A DNA stretch of 64,000 bases from the NCBI GenBank assembly GCA_018340375.1, contig JAFFJZ010000001.1, forward strand, positions 70,114,001 through 70,178,000, written 5' to 3'. Shown here in pieces: positions 49,701 to 56,216 of this stretch (its first letter is position 1; each line of letters starts with the position of its first letter). Under the pieces are notes generated by a model. It saw only the letters and a program-made list of their open reading frames with translations, was not told where the DNA came from and made no database searches. The position numbers were made by a program, and so were the translations under genes. The DNA comes from Gonatopus flavifemur (Eukaryota > Arthropoda > Insecta > Hymenoptera > Dryinidae).

Positions 49701-52700
49701 GTTGTTGGCCGATGTCTTTGCACACACGTATCTCGATATCAATATTTTTCAACCTCCCATATCTGGACATATTATAAGAAAAGTATTTTATCGTGCCGAT
49801 CGAGTTTCAACATCAGCAATATTTCAAGAGGGAAAATGTGAAAAATCTACATTTCCTGTACGGGAAGATGTGACTGATTTCAAAGATTGTGTTGCTTCCA
49901 AAATTTCGGTGATTCAAATCTTTTTTTTTACTGAATTTGAATAATTAATACCAAAAGCTCACCATACCTTCCCTTTGCACTGAGAAGAATTTATGAGATT
50001 ACTCTCTAAAATTGTTAGAGTGGTATTCCAGACAACACAAGTTGTTCCATAAGAATTCGTTTGGAATACCAAGATTTTCGAAACAGTTCTTGACGAACAT
50101 CGGAAATATTTAAAACGATTTCATAGGAAGTTCGAGGAGAATACCAGTTATGTCCGCCTAAAACTGTTCGTAGTGGTATTCAATCGACATATCACATGCG
50201 TTCGTAAAGAATTCATCTTCACAACCAATTCTATTCACCATAAAATTCTAAAAGAAGTCATTTTGAGTTCCAATCAAAATATATTCAGAATTCGTCATGA
50301 ATTGTTCCCGAATGTGAAATTAAAATGTTTTATGAGCTCGTTCTGCAGTATATAATTGAATATGTATTGGATAAATGTTCAAGATATTCAAGATTCCTTA
50401 TATTTTTTTACGCGGAGAGAAATTTTGTATGTTAACCCTTAGACTTCATACCGAATTGAGGATAGTATAAAGATTTTCAGGTTCTGTACCAAACAAACTT
50501 CATGCAAATACCAGACTTCCTTTCATTTAGAATCCTGAAAATATTATACATTTCAGAAGGCACAAATAACATAACGAAGATTACGAGGTGTGTTCAAAAA
50601 ATTTTCTTTTTATGAAAAAAATATTTATTTATTCATCAATATCTATTTTGTCCCCTTCGAAATAATCCCCCTTGGATATAATACACTTGTGCCAACGCTT
50701 TTTCCAATCCTCGAAACACTTTTGAAACTGGATCTTTGTAATAGCTTTTAGCTCTTTCAGCGATTCGCTTTTAATGTCATCTATGCTTGTAAAACGACGG
50801 CCTTTTAATGTTCTCTTTATTTTTGGAAATAGAAAAAAGTCACATGGAGCCATATCTGGCGATTATGGAGGCTGAGGCATCGTTACAGTTTTGTTTTTGG
50901 CCAAAAATTCACGAACAAGGAATGAAGTGTGAGCAGGTGCATTATCGTGGTGCAAAAGCCATGAATTGTTTTGCCACAAATCCGGGCGTTTTTTTCGGAT
51001 TGCTTTTCGACTGATACGCCAACATCATCAGCGACTTCTCTGATTGTGATTCGGCGATCGTTCATAACCATTTCTTTCACTTTTTTCACGTTTTCATCGG
51101 TTGTTGATGTGCTTGGGCGTCCAGGTCGTTCGTCATCTTCAACGTTTTCGCAGCCATCTTGGAAACGCTTATACCACTCGTAAATCCTTGCTTTACTCAT
51201 AGCAGACTCACCATATGCCTTTGTTAACATTTTACAAACTTCACTACACTTCATTTCATTTTTTACGCAAAATTGAATACAAATTCTTTGACTCATTTTT
51301 TTCACAAACGTAAATCGCCGAGCTCAAAAAACACGTCTAACGTTAGCGGCTGCCACTTGAAAAGTAAGCAATAAATATTGCTGAAAATTTTATCGTACTT
51401 CAGGGGCATGTGTACCAACATAATAAAGAAAAATTTTATACAGGCGGACTCTCCAAACCCGCGAAATTTAAAAATTCTCGTTACTCTTTGAACACACCTC
51501 GTATATCGAGGCCATTCTTCAGAATGTATATAAAACCTAACCTCAAAATTCAAAGGAAATCATTAACCATGCGCTTGTATAGTAAATACCATTACCAATC
51601 AAAGAAAAGAGAAATCATAGTTACTTCTACCCTGTAATCTATTCCTTTACTATAACCATTCCATGCGTATATGCAGATTTGATAGATGTCAACAAATATC
51701 TATGGTATTATGATTAGCATCTGGGTGAGTAGAATAAATACATCTCAACTTTTGAAGACATAACCTATAAAATTCCAAGAGATGAATGCCGAACGTGTAC
51801 TTTGCGAACTATTTATAAGAATTCATTTCAATCATTTTCTGAATTGAATTCTGATTCTGTTTGAATACCGCTATGGATATTTTCAGGCGGACATAATGGA
51901 TATTCTCTGAGTACTGCCTTTGAATTCTGTTTAAATATACTCTGAGAATTCTTATATGAATTCCAAAACAATTCCAGGAGAACTCATTTCAAATCAAATG
52001 AATTCCATGAGGCTTCTTTACGAATTCACTCAATGTGATTCTATTAGGATTGAAAAAATTGAATATATTCCGAATTCATATGGAACTTATGTGTTGTCTG
52101 GGATTTCACTCTTTAGCCAGCCAAAAGTGAGCCTGTCGGAATTTCGAATGAAATTTCCACTCTTTGAATTCAAGTCTAGAGGCAATTTTTCAGTCTAAAA
52201 GAGTGGGAGTGCACTCGGAACAAGTGAAAATCCCACTCCCAGCGAATTGGCTCACTTCTGAGACTTATTGGAGTGAAACGAGTGATTCTTCACTCTTCCC
52301 GATTTAAAGAGTAACTCATACATAAATTTACAAAATCTGTTGAATGATTATTGATGTTGATCTTCTCGAGTGAACTCCTTAGAATTTTGGGTCTTCAACA
52401 GGAGAGTATTTTGTTATTCGATTAATAATTCGTGTCGATAAACGCTTCAGATTTCCACAACATAGTGAGTTCAGTAGTGATATTCATTCTGAAAAAATAG
52501 GACTTTATGCCAAAAGTAAAATTAAAGAAGTATCTCTCACAGCACCACATTCATAGGCGGCGCCAGCCCCTCAGCATTGGGGGTGCCTATATATATATAT
52601 ATATATATAAGATACATATGCATATACATATACATACATATATATATGTGGGTGGTTCACAGAGGAATATACAAATTACATTATATAAATAATATTTTAT

Positions 52701-55700
52701 TTGCCAATCCGTATGTTACATATTTTATTGTTTATATTTTATCAATTGTAGTTACATTTTATGTTATCATACATTTATACTCTACTGCAAGATGAATATT
52801 CTATAAAAGCATTCTCCGATTGAATGATATTTTGTTTTTAAATTCATCAATCACATCCATCATATCTATTTCCATTGCTTTTGATTGTTCTATGAATATA
52901 AGTAGCAACGATTGCAACCTTTCTTGCGTCAACCGAAAACTTCTGGAGCTAGACACCCTGAATAAAGTTCGATTGCACATGAATTTCGAGTTTTTTTTAC
53001 AATATTTTGAACAGAATATCATTTTGCACGAAATGTTTTTCACACTCGGTGTAAAAATTTTTCAATTCATGTCCCATTTTTCCTGAAATAATTTGATGAT
53101 TTCTCTCAGGATCCTGGCGGAAATTGCAATTCTGAGAGTCTCTCAGAAATACCCAGAATATTTTCAGAGATTATCAGAATTACTCAGGAAGTTCACAGAG
53201 ATTTACACAGACTGTTCGAATTTTCAGAGTTTTTCAGAGATTCTCAGAAATTCTCAGAGAAATTTTTTCGCTACAGGAGACACTCTAAACAAGCCTAATT
53301 TCGGTTATTTTTTTTTCAACATTGCTCAGTGGTACAACATACCGCTTCTTCCACCGCATTTGAATAATTTGAGCATAAAAAGCATTCGATAATGTTGTTT
53401 GGGAGAAAATTTTTGCGATTCTGAGAAAGGTAGGGATCAATTTCAAAGATAGGAGAATAATATATGAATTATATAAGAATCGAACCGCAATAATTGACAT
53501 AAAAGGTCAGGAAGGTGAAGCACAAATAAAAAGAGGAGTTAAACAGGGATGCTCACTATCGCCATTAATTTTCAATTTATATATAGAAGAAGAATGAACG
53601 AAGTGAAGGAAAAAGTGCAATCGAAATTACAGATTCTGCTATGGTGAAAGGATTGCAGTCATTGACCATTTACATGGAGAAAAATAGATACAATTGAGTA
53701 CAGGAAATCTGTCTGGTTAAACAAACCCATTGATTCTCACCAAATCTCATTGAAATTGGACAAAGGTCTGATTGAATCCTATTCAGCTATTAGTCAATGA
53801 GATTTGATCAGATGAATGTATTTTTTCAATCTGATTCTGATTGAATCTCGTCAAATCTGATAAAATCTTGCACAATGTTCTGACAAAATTCCATGAAATT
53901 TAATTTCGTCAGATTCTATGGATTTTCTCAATCAAGGCTAATACTGGGTCCTATCTTTTTTTTATTAAATGTGAGGACAAGCATCTAGATTATACCCCTT
54001 AATATGTAGATGCTAGTCTTAAATAACTTTCAACATATTATATTACTCATTGTATTCTAATTTAATACTTCGAAATGGATACCAGAGACTAGAACAGAAT
54101 TTGTGTAATACGATTTGTACAATCCGTTTTTCTTCGAGTTATTTATGAGTCATGGAGGAAAAAAAAATTCCTCACAATAATTGGGGGTGCACCGGCACTC
54201 CCAGGCACCCCCATAGCGCCGCCTATGACCACATTCTTAGAAGAATTCTCGAAGACTTCATAAAGAACCCAATCAATTCAATAAGAATTCTTCAAGAATT
54301 CTTCTGAGACTGTAGTGCTGTGTGGGATCAAATGATTCAAGGAATACTGGTCACAAAGATATTTTCTGTTTTAGAGATCGAGTGTCCACCGTTTCGGTTA
54401 GTTCTTAAATTTCCTTAGATTATGCCTTGTATCATGCACTCAGAGAAAAAAAGTTGCTGAAACAGCAAACCTCGAAGATTCGCTTTGCTGAGATGGCAAA
54501 ACTTGTTGCTGAATTAGCAAATAATTTGCTGTTACAGCAAAAATCTTGCTCTTCTCACAAGTGCTTGCCATTCACCAATCCGAGATTGTAGATATACAGA
54601 CAACTAGGAAATTTTGCTGAATTAGCAAATATCTTGCTAAAATAGCAGAATTTTTGCTGTAACAGCAACCGTTTTGCTAATTTAGCGAAGCAGATTTTTC
54701 GAAATCGCTTTTTCAGCAAGAATTTTTCTCTGCGTGTGTGATAAAAATTTATAAACTAAATGTTTTGAAAGTGTAGTTCAATGTGCTTGAACGACAATGC
54801 TTTATTTTTTCTTTAATGTTATTCTTATAACAATTATTCATGAAAACTGGTTTGGCCCGAAACTTTTGCACGCGACTGTATGTTTTGAGAATCGATCAAA
54901 ATAATCGCTATTGGGTTCAAGTTTTGAACTCTTCTTACTTTCATACGAAACACGATGTATGGATAGTGAAATTCCTAAAAAATTTTTGTACGGTATATCA
55001 CAAAACGTACTAATTAGCTTACGAAGAGAAAAAACTGGAAAACTATATGACGATTTATGATCCAAGAGGAGATACCGATAAGAGATCAAAAGCAATGCGC
55101 CTGTATCTTGACAACCCGCTATATTAAATGCTGGTCGTTGCCAGAACTCGAAGACATTCACTATTACTACAACTCAATCGAGTTTCAATAAGATTTGGAT
55201 GATAAGATAAGATGAGAATGAAACCCTTTTTCATACCCTTTTGATACTGATATATCTTTATTGTATTGTTCTGTATTCAATAAGAAATACTGTATGCTAA
55301 GAGAAGAAAATGCAGTAACTTTGCATTCTGGATTATTGTGATTACAGAAATCAATTCACCATTTGAAATCGGTGAATGATTATATTTTGTTAGTTTTTTT
55401 ATCGGTTCATTGATTTACAATCTTTATTATTCGCGATGAAATGAAGAATTTGGTTTGTTTATTCTCTCTACCCCAACAGAACACGAAGGTCCAAAGAACG
55501 TTCAATGGAGGTGCATTGGACGTAAATGTACGTACAATGAACCTAAATTTCACCTAAGAGGTTTGTATTCTGTTGAGGTACAAATTCCAGCTCCACGAGA
55601 TGTACTTGCTTTCATATGCTGTGTATTATACAATAAGATCATCGTTTCAAATCTAATTTCACGGGTGTTCCCGTCTTGTACAATACCACAAACAAATTAT

Positions 55701-56030
55701 TATGATTATATCCACATTTACTTCTACTATTTATTTGAAGTCTATTTGAGTATTTGTCTAAAACCCAATTATCATTTGATTTCAGAGACCAGTGTGTTGC
55801 AATTTTTCGGTGACGACTTTCTACGTCTGCTCTTAGTCCGTTACGTATTTTGTGACGTAGTATTACATCTGCATCGTTCATTCAGAGGTCGTCAACAAAG
55901 ACCTCGGAGTCATCCATCCTTACCGGATGCGGAAGTACTAGAGCATCCGACGTTGCACCACCTAGTGTTGGATCTCGCCGCGTGTCTGGACGTCCGCGAT
56001 CACTTTCCTGACAGCAACGAGTTAGCCTGA
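25510..56030 (+). CDS. SCAI: SCAI, suppressor of cancer cell invasion homologue (4 exons)
   Basis: Join 25510-25703, 39102-39961, 46171-46584 and 55786-56030: 1713 nt, 570 residues plus TGA. All introns are GT-AG and all junctions keep frame. The product is recognised by near-verbatim SCAI motifs: KSKQLFNGLRDLPQYG, KQWQAYFGRTFD, YTKLWKFQQQHRQ, YGLKRWQIGEIASKIGQLYY, RYYARFIVVCLLLN, NPHKYLLYKPT, LYPFTRKPLF, GSLFTLF and LQFFGDDFLRLLL. The vertebrate protein is about 600 residues, and the shortfall is at the variable N-terminus. The family (SCAI, formerly a DUF/UPF family) has no catalytic domain. In vertebrates it is a nuclear cofactor that binds MRTF/MKL and restrains SRF-dependent transcription downstream of RhoA, and it also acts with 53BP1 in double-strand-break repair. 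Function in this organism is inferred by homology. No stops or frameshifts occur in any exon. Confidence 0.96.
27576..27925. mobile_element. CAC-type TIR element, TT duplication (intron 1)
   Basis: CATTGAGAGAAAAAGCTTT faces GTTTTTCTCTCAGTG at the right. Further in, AATATTCAATTGATT on the left pairs with the TTGATTGAATATTGT side. TT lies at 27574-27575 and 27926-27927. Confidence 0.7.
28143..28741. mobile_element. CCC-type TIR element, AA duplication (intron 1)
   Basis: CCCAATAAACGCACACACGT is mirrored by ACGTGCGTGTGTTTATTGGG, with AA at 28141-28142 and 28742-28743. The interior repeats AACGTT, AAACG and CGTTTT words in both orientations (CAACGTTGAAAGAACGTT; ACGTTTTTAAAACGT). 599 bp, no coding. 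Confidence 0.85.
28947..28970. repeat. (AAAAT)n microsatellite
   Basis: About five uninterrupted AAAAT/AATAA units. Confidence 0.9.
29497..30184. mobile_element. CCC-type TIR element with CCTGATCAGG words, AT duplication (intron 1)
   Basis: CCCTAGTAGAAATTTGA and TCAAAATTTCTACTAGGG are its tips, with AT at 29495-29496 and 30185-30186. The interior reiterates AGGTCCTGA, CCTGATTGGGA and TCCTGATCAGG in both orientations. It shares its first 13 bases with 2285-2442. Confidence 0.85.
30257..30434. mobile_element. CAC-type palindromic MITE, TG duplication (intron 1)
   Basis: CACGGAAAAAACATTAGTTG is mirrored by CAACTAAGCTTTGTCCCCATG with some mismatches. The arms meet at CCCATATGG/CCATATGCG. TG at 30255-30256 and 30435-30436. 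Confidence 0.7.
31695..32240. mobile_element. foldback element with GATGTTTCATAA tips (intron 1)
   Basis: TATACAGGATGTTTCATAA on the left faces TTATGAAACATCTGGTATA on the right. The arms pair for about 250 bp with some divergence (landmarks GCATTTTTAGATT, GAATAACTCAG, AAGTTGGAAAACA and complements). Its tips are unlike the CAC and CCC groups. TATA at both ends may be a 4-bp duplication or part of the element. The frame 32007-32315 is a by-product. Confidence 0.75.
32573..33780. mobile_element. non-autonomous hAT element, 8-bp duplication (intron 1)
   Basis: The tips TAGAGATGTGCGAATC and GATTCG... / ATTCGCACATCTCTA are typical of hAT elements. CGACACGT is repeated exactly at 32565-32572 and 33781-33788. 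The sub-terminal regions are inverted arrays of AATCG/CGATT pentamers (about 32600-32690 and 33650-33765). No transposase frame is present. A tiny CCC-type MITE (33096-33181) lies inside. Confidence 0.9.
33096..33181. mobile_element. 86-bp CCC-type MITE inside the hAT element, AA duplication
   Basis: CCCAGATAACACAAGAGTTC at the left and GAACTC...TTTGCTATCTGGG at the right, flanked by AA on each side. Its CCCAGAYAACACA tip is the same as that of 50027-52102. Confidence 0.75.
34255..34504. mobile_element. CAC-type TIR MITE, TA duplication (intron 1)
   Basis: CACTGAGAAAATGATTTATT pairs with AATAAACATTGTTCCCATTG. The words TATAGTTA/TAACCATAAATAA and AATATTTAT recur inverted. TA at both ends. Confidence 0.7.
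36567..36680. repeat. relative of the flanks of 6470-6829 (intron 1)
   Basis: CTCTATTCTTTTATATAT, AAAGAATAGAAATATTTAG and GATGAATAGAGTTCT occur in the same order as around 6375-6460 and 6830-6870. The first two form a hairpin. Boundaries unclear. Confidence 0.45.
38336..38555. mobile_element. CAC-type TIR MITE, AA duplication (intron 1)
   Basis: CACTGAGAAAAAAAACTTG is mirrored by CAACTTTTCCTTCTCGGTG, each followed inwards by TAAAATTTA/TAAATTTTA. AA at 38334-38335 and 38556-38557. Interior ATGTGAAATATACCA words are duplicated in tandem. Confidence 0.8.
38556..38936. mobile_element. degraded copy of the 23374-23900 palindrome (intron 1)
   Basis: It retains CAATGAAAAATTATCAATA, AAAAGTCGCGCGTGAAAT, AATTTCATACGCGACTTT and the right tip TGCATTTTTCTGCGTG followed by TA. 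The left end is missing where 38336-38555 abuts it. Confidence 0.75.
39102..39961 (+). CDS. SCAI: SCAI exon 2
   Basis: 860 nt, residues 65 (last base) to 351 and the first base of 352. The acceptor is TTGATTTCCAG|ACAAATA and the donor A|GTGAGTAT. It holds the most conserved core: the YGLKRWQIGEIASKIG helix, LRTSETSYLYEAY, KKLRYYARFIVVCLL, LIVGNC-type LIVGNCSDQVKFSELS and the NPHKYLLYKPT motif. A Pro/Gly-rich insertion of variable sequence (residues near 290-310, RPGPYPGGPENGG) precedes the last motif. GC content is visibly higher than in the introns. A short repeat-like frame in another register (39704-39973) is a shadow. Confidence 0.96.
43649..43925. mobile_element. CCC-type TIR element, TT duplication (intron 2)
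   Basis: CTCTGCTTCAAAAATCTGAT at the left matches the inverted right end (CCCTGCTTAAAAGATCCGAT when reversed). Both continue into TTCAAA--TATTAACT--TCAATCA. TT at 43647-43648 and 43926-43927. The interior repeats AATCTGATTC and CCTATTCAAA words. Confidence 0.7.
43936..44043. mobile_element. 108-bp CCC-type palindrome (intron 2)
   Basis: CCCTACAAACAATGATTACT is mirrored by AGCAGTCGTGTTTGTTGGG. GGGCCGTTGATGGTCC in the centre is itself palindromic. Flanking dinucleotides (CG and TG) agree only partly. Confidence 0.6.
46171..46584 (+). CDS. SCAI: SCAI exon 3
   Basis: 414 nt, residues 352 (last two bases) to 489 and the first base of 490. The acceptor is CTTATTTCAG|TGGGTTAC and the donor GATGTG|GTAAGC. 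It begins at the variable YDLGGVSTCSKRD stretch and includes the conserved CLYPGDLYPFTRKPLF and GSLFTLFLHAPLAAF motifs. Clean coding composition, no internal stops. Confidence 0.95.
47132..47326. mobile_element. CAC-type palindromic MITE, 195 bp, CA duplication (intron 3)
   Basis: CACTGAAAAAAAGGCTGGTA faces TGACCTGCCTTTTTTTCAGTG. The central arms AATATGACCAATCAAATATT, CGATAACATTAATCGAATATT and their complements pair almost perfectly. CA at 47130-47131 and 47327-47328. Confidence 0.9.
49462..49944 (+). other. unresolved 160-codon open frame (intron 3)
   Basis: An uninterrupted frame in a part of the intron free of recognised repeats, with less biased composition than other noise frames (it contains PMLGMALRAYTNNKPYQF and ELLADVFAHTYLDIN). 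I recognise no domain, and splice or promoter signals were not evident. It may be chance, a retained fragment of a nested gene, or an unclassified element. Listed only because its length is unusual here. Confidence 0.15.
50584..51501 (-). mobile_element. mariner transposon 3, internally deleted, 918 bp (intron 3)
   Basis: CGAGGTGTGTTCAAA at the left and TTTGAACACACCTCG at the right, with TA at 50582-50583 and 51502-51503. This is a different mariner family from the two complete copies. It is about 370 bp shorter than a full mariner because the middle of the transposase is missing. Confidence 0.9.
50629..51296 (-). pseudogene. broken mariner transposase
   Basis: Reading from 51296 downwards, MSQRICIQFCVKNEMKC... 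gives the N-terminal DNA-binding region (ARIYEWYKRFQDG, ITIREVADDVGVS). After VGVSV the frame is lost: the next conserved segment, LLHHDNAPAHTS, is in another register, so about 120 residues, including the linker and the first catalytic Asp, are deleted. A further stop replaces Tyr in PPYSPD (reads CCA TAA TCG). The C-terminal MAPCDFFLFPKIKR...GDYFEGDKIDIDE (50853-50629) is recognisable. Non-functional. Confidence 0.92.
52108..52315. repeat. ACTCT-family palindromic repeat (intron 3)
   Basis: ACTCTTTAGCCAGCC on the left, TTTAAAGAGT on the right, with GGGAGTGCACTC and GAGTGGGAGT words inside. It resembles 12027 and 19349 regions. Edges approximate. Confidence 0.4.
52589..52609. repeat. (TA)n microsatellite
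   Basis: About ten TA units just inside the left tip of the hAT element. Confidence 0.9.
52801..53043 (-). pseudogene. hAT transposase C-terminal remnant
   Basis: The minus-strand frame contains SFRLTQERLQSLLLIFIEQS followed by MDVIDEFKNK, the pattern of the hAT dimerisation tail, where a conserved RL-x-LxLLxIE helix is followed by a short acidic (I/V)IDDFA-like segment. It ends at a stop close to where a hAT gene normally ends. Upstream catalytic parts are not recognisable. Assignment rests on this motif plus the hAT ends of the host element. Confidence 0.6.
53379..53670 (+). pseudogene. non-LTR retrotransposon reverse-transcriptase fragment
   Basis: From KAFDNVVWEKIF through FKDRRIIYELYKNRT to RGVKQGCSLSPLIFNLYIEE, this is the central reverse-transcriptase block of non-LTR retrotransposons (the KAFD and QG-x-SLSPLLFNLYI motifs). 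The frame ends at TGA 53595-53597 and continues one base over as MNEVKEKV. The FADD catalytic motif is not present. It is a 5'- and 3'-truncated piece of about 290 bp within the hAT element. Confidence 0.85.
54437..54736. mobile_element. CAC-type MITE of TTGCTG/CAGCAA modules, TG duplication (intron 3)
   Basis: CACTCAGAGAAAAAAAGTTG faces AAGAATTTTTCTCTGCGTG, with TG at 54435-54436 and 54737-54738. The interior is almost wholly made of TTGCTGTTACAGCAA-like inverted words (TTGCTGAATTAGCAAA, CTTGCTAAAATAGCAG). 300 bp. Confidence 0.85.
55786..56030 (+). CDS. SCAI: SCAI exon 4 (terminal coding exon)
   Basis: 245 nt including TGA. The acceptor is GATTTCAG|AGACC; using the next AG two bases on would break the frame. 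It encodes residues 490-570, with LQFFGDDFLRLLLVRYVFCD and the C-terminal helix HHLVLDLAACLDVRDHFPDSN. An Arg/Gln/Pro-rich linker (RGRQQRPRSHPSLPD) lies between. The frame is also open upstream of the acceptor, but that part has no similarity to SCAI. Confidence 0.95.
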
Positions 56031-56216
56031 CCCAGGCATCTTCCTTGTCTGGTCTCAGACACGACAAAAACCACAACAACAACAACAACAACAACAACAA
56101 ATACCTTGTCGCCGGGTTATTACGATCGTGGCAGCCAACCCCACGATTACGATTACGGTTACGATTACGACTACGGTTACGATTACGATTACTGTAATTA
56201 TAAGAGCAACAATAAA
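56031..56216 (+). other. SCAI 3' untranslated region (proximal part)
   Basis: Begins after TGA. It contains a (CAA)n run at 56072-56100 and a hexamer array of CGATTA/CGGTTA units at 56143-56191. The last transcribed base is unknown; the first good signal is AATAAA at 56211. Confidence 0.6.
56211..56216 (+). terminator. candidate polyadenylation signal AATAAA for SCAI
   Basis: First canonical hexamer after the stop codon, 180 bp downstream. Later AATAAA copies (for example near 57330) could give longer messages. Confidence 0.45.

Larger units (their letters stand above)
50027..52102. mobile_element. 2-kb CCC-type TIR element hosting a mariner (intron 3)
   Basis: Left TCCAGACAACACAAGTTGTT (first C changed to T) and right TTATGTGTTGTCTGGG are tips. 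Pairing extends to CATAAGAATTCGTTTGGAAT against its counterpart. AT lies at 50025-50026 and 52103-52104. Without the 918-bp mariner it is about 1.16 kb. AGAATTC and GAATTC words recur throughout. Confidence 0.75.
52552..54227 (-). mobile_element. hAT element, 1676 bp, 8-bp duplication, decayed (intron 3)
   Basis: CATAGGCGGCGCC opens it and GGCGCC-like GCGCCGCCTATG closes it, with GGGGGTGC/GCACCCCC just inside. ACCACATT is repeated exactly at 52544-52551 and 54228-54235. The CA...TG ends and the 8-bp duplication mark it as hAT. It carries a transposase remnant on the minus strand and a reverse-transcriptase fragment on the plus strand. Confidence 0.88.
52534..54326. mobile_element. CCC-type MITE split by a hAT element, AT duplication (intron 3)
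   Basis: The left piece CTCTCACAGCACCACATT and the right piece from ACCACATTCTTAGAAGAATT to GTAGTGCTGTGTGGG restore a MITE of about 110 bp with AGAAGAATTCTNGAAGA arms. AT at 52532-52533 and 54327-54328. Confidence 0.65.
46585..55785 (+). other. SCAI intron 3 (9.2 kb)
   Basis: From GTAAGC to GATTTCAG. It carries 47132-47326, the CCC-type element 50027-52102 with a mariner remnant, 52534-54326 with a hAT element, and 54437-54736. The part 47327-50026 has no recognised element, apart from loosely palindromic TTCCTCCACAAATGAGG / CTCACTTGTGGAGGAA sequence around 48120-48420. Confidence 0.9.
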
